Origin: Metopolophium dirhodum
Taxonomy: Eukaryota > Arthropoda > Insecta > Hemiptera > Aphididae
NCBI RefSeq assembly: GCF_019925205.1
Contig: NC_083567.1
Coordinates: 5,890,001-5,954,000, forward strand
DNA: 64,000 bases
Direction of reading: 5' to 3'
In this document: positions 11,505-23,668 of the stretch, in pieces
How positions within the stretch are numbered: position 1 is the stretch's first letter
How the letters are laid out: each line of letters begins with the position of its first letter
The notes under the pieces: generated by a model
Seen by the model: only the letters and a program-made list of their open reading frames with translations
Databases searched by the model: none
Told to the model about the DNA's origin: nothing
Position numbers and translations under genes: made by a program

Positions 11505-12660
11505 TATTTTAAATTCTGAGTGGAACGATGAATGTATTGATATTACAATGATGTGTGTTTTTTTTTTTTTTTTTTGTCTTTCATCACGTTTTAGGACAGT
11601 AAAAGTGTTTAGATTTTCTTCAACAGTATCTTTTCTGAGGTTTTTTTTTTCTATAGATATCAATTAAATTTTATTTGTTGGTTAAAAAAGCTTAAAAATT
11701 TAATATAAGGCTCCTAGTATATTATTTCAAAGGCAGATGAAAAAAATTAAAAATCCTTAGTCACAGTTTTTATTTATAAGCATTTAAAGTTCAAATCTTG
11801 ACAAAATACGGAAAAATCACGAAAATAAGCAAATTATTTCGAGTTGAGAATTCATAAAAATTCTTTTTAAAGATTTCTTTTTAAATCTAAGATTTGAAAA
11901 TGTAATACAAGATTATCCATAAGTTTGTCTACCTTTATCAAAAAAAAAATGTCCACAAGAAAGTCAAAATAAATTTTTATGAGCGTTTGAAATTCATATT
12001 TTTACAACATTGTCAACATTTGATATTTACTCGATTTCTCATGTAACGATTTTCTTATTTTGTTGTGATTAAAAACGTATGACTGCAGATACTTGAAAAT
12101 TTCACTGAATGTTTTTATTAGCATTTTCTATACATCATAACTTTGATAATAATTTGACTCTTTTTGAGCTGTCAGTTTTCATTTTTTTCAGTTTTTTTTT
12201 CTATAAATATCAATACAATTTTATGTAGTGGCTAAAAAAGCGTGAAAATTGAATGCAAGGCTCTTAATATATTGTTATAATAGCAGTTGAAAAATAACAA
12301 AAATACATAAGCACAATTTTTTTTTATAAACATTTAAAGTTCAAATTTTGACAAAATTTAATAATTATTTTGTAGTTAAAAATGTATAAAATGTTCAACT
12401 TTTATAGCTAAGGATTGAAAATTTAAAACAAGGCTCCACGTAAATATAGGTTATATATAAATTACTTTATTCACAATAATATCATCAAATATACTTGGTA
12501 ATATCATAAGCTGACTGACCGTTTTCGCTCAGAATCGTTTTTCTTATACAATGATATTATATCATTGAATTCAAATTTAACACCATCCATTACAGTGACC
12601 CACTTGTAACCTACTGTACAGCAGAGCGACATCCACTTACCCACCTTTTTTTTAAATTAC
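11505..12660 (-). repeat. Dispersed repeat family A, near-complete inverted copy
   Basis: This is the reverse-complement counterpart of 6331-7710. It starts with ATTCTGAGTGGAACGATGAA and ends with CTGTACAGCAGAGCGACATC, near 12630. The order of blocks is exactly reversed relative to the first copy. Sequence identity by eye is high but interrupted by small gaps. The two copies leave about 3.8 kb between them. Confidence 0.75.
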
Positions 12661-13353
12661 TATAATATATGTATAATTTAATTTAGGTTTTGTTGCAAAT
12701 GGTTGTAATACCATGTTTTTTTTTTATTATTATATCAGTGACTTGCGTATTGTGTAAATGCCGCATATTTGATATTGTAAAATAAAAAATAAAGTAACCA
12801 GGACGACAATACAGTTTATACTTTTACAGTGTACAATCGACTGATTTTATTTTATACAATTTACTTAGTAAATAACCCCAAAATATTAATCCCCGAAAAA
12901 AAACCCTGAAAAAAATAACCCCAAATTAAAAATGATTTGTACCTACCTAATAATACATTTGTAATAAATTTACAATGATTTATAAATATAAAACAAATAG
13001 TCAATTTTTTCAGTCAAGGTAAATTTGTTTTTAAATATCAATAATAAATTTTAAAAAATGCACAATAAATGTGTTTGTTTTAAAATTTCAATAATAATGT
13101 GTAAAAAAATTCTCACTCCATTCTCCTACAATACAATATATTATGAATAAATATTATATTATGATGATTACATATACTTTATTACGAGACACTAATAAGT
13201 CTTGTCGTACGCACTCAACCACAGATTTAGTGTGTCAATAATTAATTAATAAAGTTAAAAGTTCCAAGATGCCACCAAAATATTTATAAATATTAAACAT
13301 AGTTAACTATGACATGTTATATGTACAGGTATATTAATTAATAATTATAGGGG
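12661..13353. other. AT-rich intergenic DNA, nothing recognised
   Basis: No ORF of interest and no clear repeat structure. Confidence 0.5.
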
Positions 13354-13584
13354 TCAGTCCCTAAAATTGTGTGCAGCACGACACACTTTGTGTAGTACGA
13401 AAAGTGCAGTGTGTAGTACGAAATTTAAAAGTGTGTTATTCTAATTAAACCTTTATTATTATTATTAACAGCTTAGTAGTGAACGCTGGTATATAGTATA
13501 CTAGTGTTTATCTAGAAATAATTTAGATTTGACCGATTTAGGACTATGTGTGTAGTACGAAAATTCGGATATTTTAGGGACTGA
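13354..13584. mobile_element. 231-bp MITE with TCAGTCCCTAAAAT ends
   Basis: The left end TCAGTCCCTAAAAT and the right end ATTTTAGGGACTGA form perfect 14-bp TIRs. The subterminal motif TGTGTAGTACGAAA occurs three times in loose form (around 13390, 13410 and 13550). TAGGGG lies directly outside on both sides (13348-13353 and 13585-13590), consistent with a 6-bp TSD. That length is unusual, so I leave the superfamily open. No coding capacity. Confidence 0.8.
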
Positions 13585-13590
13585 TAGGGG

Positions 13591-15304
13591 TATCTTGTTG
13601 AAATAGATAATATATAAATGCGCCAGACGCCAGTTGTAGAGCGCATACGACAAGATAATCATATTGTAAAATAATATAGTATATATAATAGTACAATAAT
13701 TATGGAACGTACAATATAAACCTATATTTTTACTATGAAAATTTGATCTCATATGGAAAATGGTAATATAAACATTTTGTGAAAATTTAAAGTATCTACG
13801 GTTATTCGCTTTTATGTTACTACAAAAAAACAAATTCGATTTTGTCAAAAATTGGTTTTGCGTAAAAATGCATGTTTTTCTTTAAGGCGGGTACTGGGTT
13901 TACACATGCATGTTTGTTGTGGCGCCATCAACTACGCGCCAGCTTGTCAGTAATGTTGGAATATTCCAACTTTTATTTTCACTTGTGTCCCAGAACGTCA
14001 TGTTTACACCTCACTGGCGCCTCAACTTGTATCGGTAAACATTCACGTGTAAACCTTGTATTATTTTTGATTTGATTGAAAGTAAATACATGCCTTCTAT
14101 TTTCAAATCTTTTAGATTATCAGGTACTTTTGGAAAACTCCGAGTTCTTTGATTTTGGATGGTTTTTTTTTTTATTGATTTTTGTTTGGGAAGTTCTTCA
14201 ATCTTCAGACTACTTTCTGAAAGACCCGTTACAGCTTCTGAAAATAACTGTGCAGGTGTAGATTTTGATACTTTAGCTTTTGTTTTAATTTGCATCTTAA
14301 TTTTTGCATGGACTGATGAAAGATGGCATTAAGATCATTTTTAATTAAATGTACTTAGATTAATTTGCAAAATCATGCAAAATATCATAAGGGGTTATTT
14401 CTTCGCAGTACCTTTTTATACATGGGATAAACTTGGCTGTTATCTCGGGGTCCGGGGACCGAAATGCCCGATGCCCTGGCTGCCCAAGCATGACGTCTAG
14501 TGAATACTATAATTTTGAAGACACTGTACGATTATCACTCTTTCTAAGCCTGGCAACACTGGTACTTGTACCCGGTAAACACCATGGATTGTTTATTTAT
14601 ATTATCTATGATTATATATCTGTGTGATATTATAATCTTTTTCTTTATCATGTTCTATGGACTAACAACAAAATATTATAATACATTTTTGTCAATATTT
14701 TCATATTTAAATATATCTGTGTTTTTAATGTAACATTTTCTATTAATATTTGTATATGTTTATTTCGTGACAAACGCCCACCCGTTTGTACTTTGTTTGT
14801 ACAATTGAGTTACACAACAAGCCTACCATAATAATTTCAAAATAGTGGAATTAACTAAACCATTATTTTATAATATTGTGTGGTAAGTACTGTTTTCGTT
14901 TGAACAATTGAATTTAAATGTTTAGATCGAATTCATAATAGTTTACCAAACCTATACATCTATTTAGTCAGTGGTGGAGAGTGGTAGAAATTCACCGAGA
15001 CTGCAGCTGTAAGAGGCCTTTTTTTCCTATATACTTTCAATAAAAAAAATATTGCTATTTTACAATGATAAATAATAATATATTTGCCAAGAATGATTCA
15101 CTTTTATGTAATATAAATACAATCCTGACTCCTGAGGCACGAATATTTTTGGCAATCTTTTAAAATATTAGACAAATATATTTAGCATTCTTTTGGGCCA
15201 CTAAAATCTTCTCCGTCTGGGCCGAAGTACTTCCAGTCTGCTACTGTATAGTGTATATGGATAAACAAAATATGTAGTTGAGTTAACTAAATCACCTAAC
15301 CATT
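13591..15304. other. Intergenic DNA with repeat fragments
   Basis: 13740-13880 is a short family A fragment (AATATAAACATTTTGTGAAA and a following AGTATCTACGG block). A 94-codon minus-strand ORF at 14011-14295 contains FPKVPDNLKDLKIEGMYLL, faintly like the region before MULE transposase cores. This is too weak to call. The rest holds nothing I recognise. Confidence 0.4.
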
Positions 15305-15429
15305 AACGCAACTAGAGGGGTGCTTTGGGTTCTTAGCACCCCCTATAAAATCGTTGGGTGTTGGGTCCTATTGAGTCACAAAAAAACCTTGAGCTCAAGC
15401 ACCCCCTAGTTCAAATGTCTAGTTGCGCC
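15305..15429. mobile_element. Short TIR element with GCAACTAG ends
   Basis: ACGCAACTAG on the left and CTAGTTGCG on the right form inverted ends, followed on each side by a phrase with AGGGGGTGCT or its complement. The element is about 125 bp with no ORF. No convincing target duplication was found, so the borders are approximate. Confidence 0.55.
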
Positions 15430-15863
15430 AATGCACCTAGCATAATGAAACGAATACAGGTAGCGTACTATACATGTGCTATAATCTTAAAACATCTTTA
15501 GTAATTTAAATTAAATTAAATTAAAAATGTAATTAATACTTTTGACATTGACATTTTCTTAAAAATACAGGATTATTAATTTAACATATACACTCATTAT
15601 CTCATAATATTTATCTATTACTCAATAATATTTTAATTTAAAACGGTTTGTTGCATTGAAAAAATTATTTTAGCCACACTAATCAGTAATCTATCATCAT
15701 TTTAAAATCGTTTTAGATTATGTTTTTGTTAATTTTCTTTCTACTTTTATAAAGAAAACCATCTAAAAACATTAATATCTTGATAGGATCAGTGGTGTAT
15801 TGATAAGGTAGCATGATGATTGACAGGCAATACGCCATGGGCTCATGACTCTGGAGTCTAGAG

Positions 15864-16168
15864 CAGGAATGGCAAATAGGATTTGTTCAACGTGCCAATT
15901 TATGACATAATTTTTTAAAAAAAATCAGTCGTGCCACTAATTATATTTATTAACACTGAACATTTTTACAAAATATAAATGATAATAATGTAGAAAAAAA
16001 TTATTAAAAAATGAACTTTTATTGGTTATTTTACTTAATATTACTTGAAAGATTTTTTTTTGTCTGGTTAATATGCGCTGTTGCTTTCGAGGTATAAATA
16101 TATAAAGACACATGAATGTCTTTCGGTGCCATTGAAAATTTCTCGCGTGCTACTTATTTGCATCCCTA
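15864..16168. mobile_element. 305-bp hAT-type MITE with near-perfect 8-bp TSD
   Basis: The element begins CAGGAATGGCAAATA, and its right end is the inverted form of a near copy (ATTTGCATCCCTA). The flanks are GTCTAGAG (15856-15863) and GTCCAGAG (16169-16176), an 8-bp duplication with one difference. No transposase. It lies just upstream of the SGF29 coding region. Confidence 0.7.
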
Positions 16169-16353
16169 GTCCAGAGGGTTCTAACAAGAAATGTTTTTCA
16201 AATCCAAAAAACCATTCACCATTATTACAAAATTTAAAAAAATTTTAAAAAAATGATATACATGTAAATTTAAATTATTTTAAAATATAATAAACTTAGT
16301 TACAGTAGTTATAAATAATAATTATAATAATAAAATAATTTCAGAAACAAAGT

Positions 16354-18011
16354 ATGGCAATGACAAAATCACTAATTGACACAACTGTTGCTGGTAAAGA
16401 AAATTCAGATGAACAGGTAATATCTTTGTGGCCCGTAAAAATGACAACTCTTAAAAATTGTGATTGTTCAACTCCTTTTGGGTGCAACTTGCTGCAGTAA
16501 GTGCAACTGAACCACCCTGGTAGGCAATGTACAAAAATTAGATTTGATGCAAGCTTGTACCTGATTCAGTATTTAGCTTATTATATATTAGTATAGATAA
16601 TATATTTTTATGTGCCTAATCATACTCTGGTACGATGATCAATTTTAAAATCTGAAAAATAGGAATAAAAATTAATACAACGAATAACAATGTAACATAT
16701 TAATACATCATGTGTTATAATTTACCTTAGATGCATTTTTAAACTGCATAAGTGTACACTTGAATAACAGTTAAAAATGTATTTATTTTTAGACCATTTT
16801 AAAGAAATTATTCAAGATGTTATTTAATCTACCTCCAACAGTATCATCCACTGAGGCTGTGATTGATATAATTAATACTACACAAGAACAAGTTATTAAA
16901 AAAGGCATGATTGATCCTGAATCGCAAGTAAGTCGTAAAAGAATTATTACAAATATTTCATTAAAAATTGTTAATTTTTTAATTGTTTTGTTTTATGTAT
17001 AGAAATCTTTAATCAGCTTTTATGAATCAGCCGATATAGAAACTGCTAGAGAAGAAGAAATAATTAGAAGTATTTTGGAAGTAATACATGAAATACGAAA
17101 CATACGTCATCAAAACATCAAAGTGGGTACATGATAATTGATAATATCAAAATTAAAACAGTTTTAAAAGGTTATTTGTACATTTAGTCACTTCTGCAGT
17201 CTCAAAGAAGTTCGACATTCCTTAAATTATTACAAGTAACAGCAACACGGATGCCAGTGTGGTTTCCAAGGCATGATGAACAACCACCTCCATTGTGTGG
17301 TGCTATTGAGCCACTTCCTTCATATGTTGCAAAAGTATATAAAGTATGTTGTTAGAAAACATTTGTATAACTAACATAAGTTATAGAGTGGGGATTTGGT
17401 GGCGGCGCTTGTTAAACAATCTGGAGAAGAGCGATGGATTGTGGCAGAAGCAGTTGCATTTAAAAATGGAAGATATGAAGTGGAAGATATTGATGTAAAA
17501 GAAACTAACCGTAATTTCACATTAGAAAAAATATACGTAAAGCCATTACCATTAATGAGAGCTGATCCAGTCACTTGTCCGGATGCGTTTTTTCCCTGCA
17601 ATCAATTTGGTTAGTATACTTAAACTATTGTAGAAATATATTTTTAAATTTTTGGATGGATCATCTTAAACTTAATTAATGAATATAGTCAAAATATATT
17701 CAAAGTTGAAGGTTCCAAAAAATTACGTCAATTCATTGCTTAATAATATTATATATTTCAATATTCACATAATTTGTAAATACTATAATTATTATTGTTG
17801 TATAGTTTTAGCAATGTATCCACAAACTACTTGTTTCTTCAAAGCTCTAGTGAAAGCTTCTCCTAAAACAAGTTATGACGGATATGAAGTTTTATTTGAA
17901 GACGATTTTAATCAATATACCATAATGATGGTTGTATCCCAAAGATTTGTTGTTTCATATCCATCATTAGAAATTATTCATAAAGACGACGAGATGATAG
18001 TAGAATATTAA
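16354..18011 (+). CDS. SGF29: SAGA-associated factor 29 (SGF29/CCDC101 homologue)
   Basis: Six coding exons: 16354-16416, 16793-16927, 17003-17122, 17188-17334, 17387-17609 and 17806-18011. Together they encode 297 residues, against about 293 in human. SGF29 is a nuclear subunit of SAGA/ATAC acetyltransferase complexes and reads histone H3K4me3 through a C-terminal tandem Tudor domain. That domain spans roughly residues 152-295 and shows SGDLVAALVK, the acidic YEVEDID stretch, LAMYPQTTCFFKALV and YEVLFEDD, all closely matching the remembered family pattern. The N-terminal half is helical and includes an acidic/charged helix around ETAREEEIIRSILEVIHEIR, fitting the coiled coil. The ATG follows a TTTCAG acceptor, so an untranslated upstream exon is likely. 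The fourth exon has a second in-frame donor 9 nt downstream. Confidence 0.9.
16430..16545 (+). repeat. Fragment of the 18.65-kb repeat in SGF29 intron 1
   Basis: This stretch, with AAAAATGACAACTCTTAAAA, GCAGTAAGTGCAACTGA and CACCCTGGTAGGCAAT, matches 18665-18750 almost block for block in the same orientation. It is a dispersed, non-coding repeat of unknown class. Confidence 0.7.
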
Positions 18012-18252
18012 TTTTATATAACATTACTCATTAACTTAACTATTTTAAGATCTAATAATGTTTTGTATGGACTTTTTGTTAATACAATTTTATCTCATCA
18101 GAAATATCTTGTATTTTATATTTTGGTTAAGTACTCATCTAATATAACAATATACAATGGTGTAGCCACTAGCCAGCAGGATTTTAAGAGTTTAAACCCT
18201 GTCACTCCTCCCAACTTTTTTTCTATGAAAATAGCCTATAAAAGCTTTTTGA

Positions 18253-18495
18253 TTGGTAGGTATTGTGACTTTTTACGGTAGCTTACTGTCATGCATCGAA
18301 ACTATTGATATCAATTTGAATGCAATTAGTCCAAATGTCAGTAATTGGAAAATTGACGACATGGACAAAAAGTTTGTTGGAGCTGAACAACCAAAAAATG
18401 CATTAGAAACTCTTATAATATTATGTAACCCACTTAAATGTCCTATCATAAAAATACTAGCTACAGTGTTACCTGCTTATGACTACAGTGACTAG
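18253..18495 (+). pseudogene. Possible hAT transposase C-terminal remnant
   Basis: An 80-codon ORF reads NWKIDDMDKKFVGAEQPKNA, then LETLIILCN, then PLKCPIIKILATVLPAYDYS. The arrangement W..K-(x)-P-x-N-A-L-E-T-L followed by C-P-x-I-x-K-I-L-A-T-x-L-P resembles the dimerisation region of animal hAT (P52rIPK-like) transposases, where L-P-V-T-T-A-S-x-E-R-S-F-S would follow. Here the frame ends at once (AYDYSD stop), so only a stump remains. It begins about 240 bp after the SGF29 stop and may lie in its 3' UTR. The resemblance is from memory and modest. Confidence 0.4.
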
Positions 18496-18800
18496 TTTGA
18501 GGTAATTTTAAACCTTAAAAAAAGCCTTATACATATTAAAAATAGATACAGACTGACAAATTTGCCAAGAACACATTTTGCAAAAACATAAATAGCCACT
18601 AGTACTATTATTTATTATTAAAATAATATATATATACTAGCTGACCCTGTGCACTTCGTCGCCCTTAAAAAATGACAACCCTTTAAATTCTTTTGGACGT
18701 AACTCGTAGCAGTAAGTGCAATTCAGCCACCCTGGTAGGCAATACGACTACGTTGGATCAGGGACAATGTGCAACAGCATATCAAGTAGATATGTATATA

Positions 18801-20051
18801 TTATATATAAAAATGTCGTGTCACAGTGTTTGTTATTGAACTCCTCCGAAACGGCTTGATCGAAACTAAATAATGTTCCAATTAATATTTATGTTTATTA
18901 TAAATTAAAATAACATATGTATATATTACAAATCTTTTTTATTTATTACTAGCTGATCCCGTGCACTTCGTTACCCGTTAAATGTACAATCTGTATATGA
19001 CTCAAACTTTGTTCAATGCCTTATTTAATATTCGGTGTATGATGTTCTAGATTCATCTTAACTTTTCTGTTGCCCGGACTAAAAATTCTTATTCGCAGCA
19101 GTATATTATCAGGTAGGCAATCTACCTGCTGTAGATCGCGGACCCCGTGCTGTTTGTACATAAGTGTTTGATTTAACTCTAAAGTATCAAAGTTATACCA
19201 AGTTTGTCGTTTTTACTTAATTTCACCTAACCTAAACTAACCTACGGTGGATTAACCACCAATACATATAATATCAAAACACAGCGTACAAAAAAATTAA
19301 ATGCATTGAATGAATACACTGATTTTACGGCAAACAATAATTATTATTATAATAAACCCATGGCAACCATTTATAAACAAAAATTTCCACCGTAAATCTC
19401 TAAATCCCCGTTTGAGCACATCCCCTGGTTGGACCTAGAGGGATGATTTGAGAATCTAAACCAACCAAGGCGCCACCCAAACGCATACAAAAAAATTTAT
19501 TCAAATCGGTCCGGCTGTTCTCGAGTTTTAGCGAGACTAACGAACTGCAATTCATTTGTACGTATATAGATTATACAAGTTACAAGTATGATAGAGAAAA
19601 TTGTAATAAACATTTACCAAACTTAATGGAATACGTCAAGCAAGTGGATGTACTCGTCTGCATTTGTTCTACGACAAAAAGTGGCACTATGGCGTCTTGC
19701 TGACATTTTTAATAACACAAACAAAAAGAAAATATTCGAATTAAAAAAAAATAACATGGGAGGTTGCTATGGGTTATAGGATTTGAGAATAATATTTATT
19801 TATTATTTTTTTTTTTTTAATTTGAAGATTTTCTATTTGTTTGTGTCCATAGCAACCATTAATAAACAAATATTTCTATCGTAAATCTCAAAATTCTTGT
19901 TTGAGCACCTCCCGGGGGTGATCAATTCCCTTTTTAAATTAGCCTAAAATGTATTCTCAGACCTACCAAATATACACAGAAAATTTGATCAAAATCGGTC
20001 GAGCCGTTTCGGAGGGGTTCAATAAAACTGTGACACGACAATTATATATTA
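18801..20051. mobile_element. About 1.25-kb element with TGTCGTGTCACAG inverted ends, nested repeats
   Basis: The left arm (about 18801-18861) has TGTCGTGTCACAG and CTCCTCCGAAACGGCT. The right arm (about 19996-20051) carries both as reverse complements. The interior is not uniform. A CTAGCTGATCCCGTGCACTT block at 18950 repeats 18640, and two direct copies of an ATAAACAAA...TTTGAGCAC block lie at about 19365-19430 and 19848-19913. At least two repeat families are therefore interleaved. The segment ending near 19565 (CGTATATAGATTATAC) may be one inserted unit. No transposase or RT ORF was seen. The class is unresolved. Confidence 0.55.
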
Positions 20052-21045
20052 GATATTGTATATTCTGTTCATCCTGAATTGTTGACCATAATAGTTTTAA
20101 TTGGTAAATAACATTATCTACATTTTATTCAAATTAAGATACATAGTTTGGGACGTAGCATTCTTACACGATAGGCTTACAAGCAACACACGGGGTTTGT
20201 CTGACTGCCGCCTGACAAAAATTGTTCACAGCCAAGTTTGGTTCTTAACTTGATTAGAGTATAAGTCTGAGAGTATTGTTATAAGTTTGAGTTTGAGTAA
20301 AACTGTAAGCAAACATATCCCAACATATCAGGTTCTAGAGGTATATAAAGTATAAACTGTAATGAAATAACCATATCATCAAATTGCTGAAAGAAAAAGT
20401 GGAACAATTGTTTTTGTTAATAATATCAATTTTTAGTGAAATAGTCTATTTTTATGAAAAGATAACATTTTCTTAATTATCTATGATTAATAAATGTAAA
20501 AATGCTGTTTATATGTTTCAATAAATTTAATATATATTTCAAAAGTAGTTCAACGTAATATTTAGTCTTACAAATTGTATTATATTGGTAATATAAATGT
20601 TATATTGTATTTATTTTATGATTACTAAATATAATTTATATTATAATAGCATAAAAGCATTCTAAAATGTATAGATAATTAATACAAAATATCCACTAAC
20701 ATACATTTTAAGTAAAAGTTAAAAATATATTTATGTGAAGCTTTTAATTTTGCTTATGAAATAGTGTAAATTATGTGAATAAATTACAGACAAATCTAGG
20801 TGCTTCTTACTTTTTATTTATGGAAAAACATGATGTGTTCCTATATAATATAATACATATTACATAGTAATAAAGTATTATTGTATAAATACCCCAAATA
20901 CAATGATAAGCTTAACTTAGTTATAAATTATAATGAAACTTAACAATACAACAGAAAAAAGAATATGATTATATCATTATTAATACAATAGTAAATTACA
21001 TATTTATTTAATATGTTATTCTTTTACATATGGTTTATTTAATAC
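20052..21045. other. Intergenic AT-rich DNA between SGF29 and HERPUD
   Basis: Nothing recognised apart from AT-rich sequence. The part next to 21046 is presumably the 3' UTR of the minus-strand HERPUD gene. Confidence 0.5.
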
Positions 21046-23668
21046 TTATATTATATCCGGTTGTTGTGGTATGAGAGAAGTAAAAAATGTACTAACAACT
21101 GTCCACAACGTAGTTATTAAACGTTCATTTTGTCTTACTGCTGTGTCTTCATTATTTCCATTCTGCTCTTGTGACAAATTCCTGTTGTCATCAATATTCT
21201 GTGCTTGTTGTTCAAGTTGAAACCTCCTTCTATTATGCTCATGAAGGTGTCTCAAAATTCCACTTTGGTACCTATAAATAATTAAGAAAACTATAAGATA
21301 ATGGTATTTTTATTATTTTTATTTGGTCAATTTAACATTCAAATAACTCAACATATAGATCGGTGTTAATCAAAATAAATAACTTGATTTACAATTTAAA
21401 ACAAATTTTGAACTTACAAATATAATATAAGTGCAAAACCAGCAACAACAAGAAAACGGCCAGGTGATGAATAGAAATAGAGAACGCTTATGAAAATAAA
21501 TACTCTACTGGATACATATAACCAATCTAACCAATCTTGATTGGGCCCAGCATCTTGTATGTTTATATTTGGATTATTAGCAGGAAGGTTTTGGTCTGCT
21601 GGTTGATTGTTGTTATCTAATATTAAAGTAAGTATCAAATCATAAACATACATACAGTTTTTCAAATTTTAATTAATTTTTATAAATGTTTATTACTATT
21701 ATTAATTGGTAAATCTGGAGGAGGAGATTCATTTTCGACAGTTGGAGTATTTAATTGTATAGGAGCACCTAAACTCGACGCAACTCTATAAAACACAACA
21801 TTTAATTAATTAGAAAAATTAATAATTATTAATTGAAAATTAATTCAATTGGTCAAAATTGAAATACTTACGATTGCCAATATTCTGCCATTTGAACAGC
21901 ATACATTTTATTCACCCACATTATTTGCTCAAGAGCCAGTTGTTCTGGTGTCAATGGACTGCGGTTAACATTATTATTAGATTTGGTTTGATTTTTGGTG
22001 GGTTTAGTTTCTTGTTTATTGTTTGAATTTGAAGAAGTACTAGCTTCTTGATTAGTATCTGCAGAGGTACTAATTCCAGAAGTACTAGCACCATAGTTAA
22101 CTTCGTTCAACTTAGGGCATTTACCATTGATTTCTTTTACAATTTCTTCACTTTTAAGTTTTTCTATAAATAATAAATAACAAAAAATAAAGTCAGCAGA
22201 AATAATTAAATAATAAAAGAAACCTAACGGCTGACATAACAGTAGGATAGAATACTGTATTTAGTACAAACATTTTAAATTAAATTAGTTCAACTATAAA
22301 TTACATAATATAACCTACTGGCTAACTAACAGACTAACATAATAAATTGAGGTCTGGTGTGGCTCAGGGGTTGGCATCAGCACTAACGTGTTCTGAGGTC
22401 AATAATTGGATGGCGTTGCTTCCTCAACCAACCGTAACACCCTTACAAAATGCTTATAGTGGCTAATGGCTAAAGAGTTAAGATCAATAAAAAAATAATA
22501 ACGTAATATGTATTATAACATAATATAGGTACAATACTCCATTAAATTTAAGACTGAACCACTCAGCTGAGCAAAACACGTTTTTTCCCAGCGTCCTCAC
22601 CACAATCCGAACATCAGTGAGAGCGTTAGCACAGGCGCCAGGCGGCCGGCAATGACTGTAGGCTGCATGTGCGAGAGCAGTTCAATCTTGAACAGAGTAT
22701 ATCTATTCTGGTATTTATGATTTTGACATTTAGGTTTAATCAAACATAAAATGGCTGGACTACAAAAGCTCTTGTAATTCATCAAGAACTTAAGTTTAAA
22801 ATATTTTTCGAATTCTAATTACTATATTATAATCTAACAAACTGACAGCATCGTTGATTTGAGTTGCTGAATATCATACATTAGTTATTTGCTTGGATCA
22901 AACGGAACACGAGCTATAATTGAAATCCAGCAACCCACCATGGGACATCACTAACAAACTATGAAGGGCAGGATGTGTAGAGCTAAGAAATTGGAAAAGA
23001 TTAACTCTACAACATCAATTTTTTGAATATTTATAAAAATAATTTAAGTCTACTAATTTATATTAATTTTGTATTATATTTTAGTATGTTTGTAGTACTG
23101 TTAGCCAAGTTAATTAGTGTATAAAACCATACAAAATAAATAAATAAATTAGAGAATGAATATTAATATTATTGTACCTAATTTAAAAATGTCATCTAAA
23201 TTTATTAAGATAACAATATAATATTATTAAATAAATATTGAACACGAAAAAAAGAAATAAATGATTTACCTTTAAGCGGGATACAACAAGATGAAGATGA
23301 ACAAACTAAATGAACAGTACGATTGAGTTGTCCATCATCATCATATGGTCTCAAAACATCTTTTAGAATAACACCGTCAGTTAAGAGTTGACCAGAATAT
23401 ATTAACCTTTGGTCTTCGGTTTTCTAGTAAAAAAGTAAAACAGATTTTATTTAGCGAACTAAATTAGTTTCACTTCGACCTCAACTTAATTAGCAACAAA
23501 ATTAAATAGAACACTTACTGGTTTGTTTGGATAAGTTTCGTGAATGTACCCTTTGAGTTTTGCTACAGACCAATCCAGCTTACATTTTATTGTGTGGTCA
23601 TTGATTTGTTGGTTTGGCGCTTTAATGGTTAGTGTGATCCAAGGATCCGTAAGACCAATGTCCATCAT
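21046..23668 (-). CDS. HERPUD2: Homocysteine-responsive ER ubiquitin-like protein (HERPUD1/2 homologue)
   Basis: Six coding exons in gene order: 23668-23519, 23423-23270, 22163-21872, 21785-21697, 21616-21418 and 21271-21046, encoding 369 residues. HERPUD proteins sit in the ER membrane and help recruit the Hrd1 ubiquitin-ligase machinery for ER-associated degradation. Evidence: an N-terminal ubiquitin-like fold over about residues 8-100 (WITLTIKAPN; LIYSGQLLTDGVILKDVL); a Ser/Asn-rich linker; the family segment PLTPEQLALEQIMWVNKMYA; and the conserved DWLDWLY followed by a hydrophobic hairpin with FYSSPGRFLVVAG (about residues 257-297). The start is the first of two adjacent ATGs. The paralogue (1 or 2) cannot be fixed by eye; the symbol is the closer guess. 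Intron 2 is about 1.1 kb and carries repeat debris. Confidence 0.88.
22340..22490 (+). repeat. Possible degenerate tRNA-derived SINE in HERPUD intron
   Basis: GTGGCTCAGGGGTTGG resembles a polymerase III A box. A GTTCTGAGGTCAATAATTGG stretch sits where a B box would lie, but it matches poorly. The segment ends in an A-rich tail (AATAAAAAAATAATAA). No flanking duplication was confirmed. Confidence 0.35.

Noticed and set aside
14011..14295. MULE-like transposase fragment
   Set aside because: Only one short phrase (PDNLKDLKIEGMYLL) is faintly similar. No catalytic block. Kept as a note in the intergenic entry.
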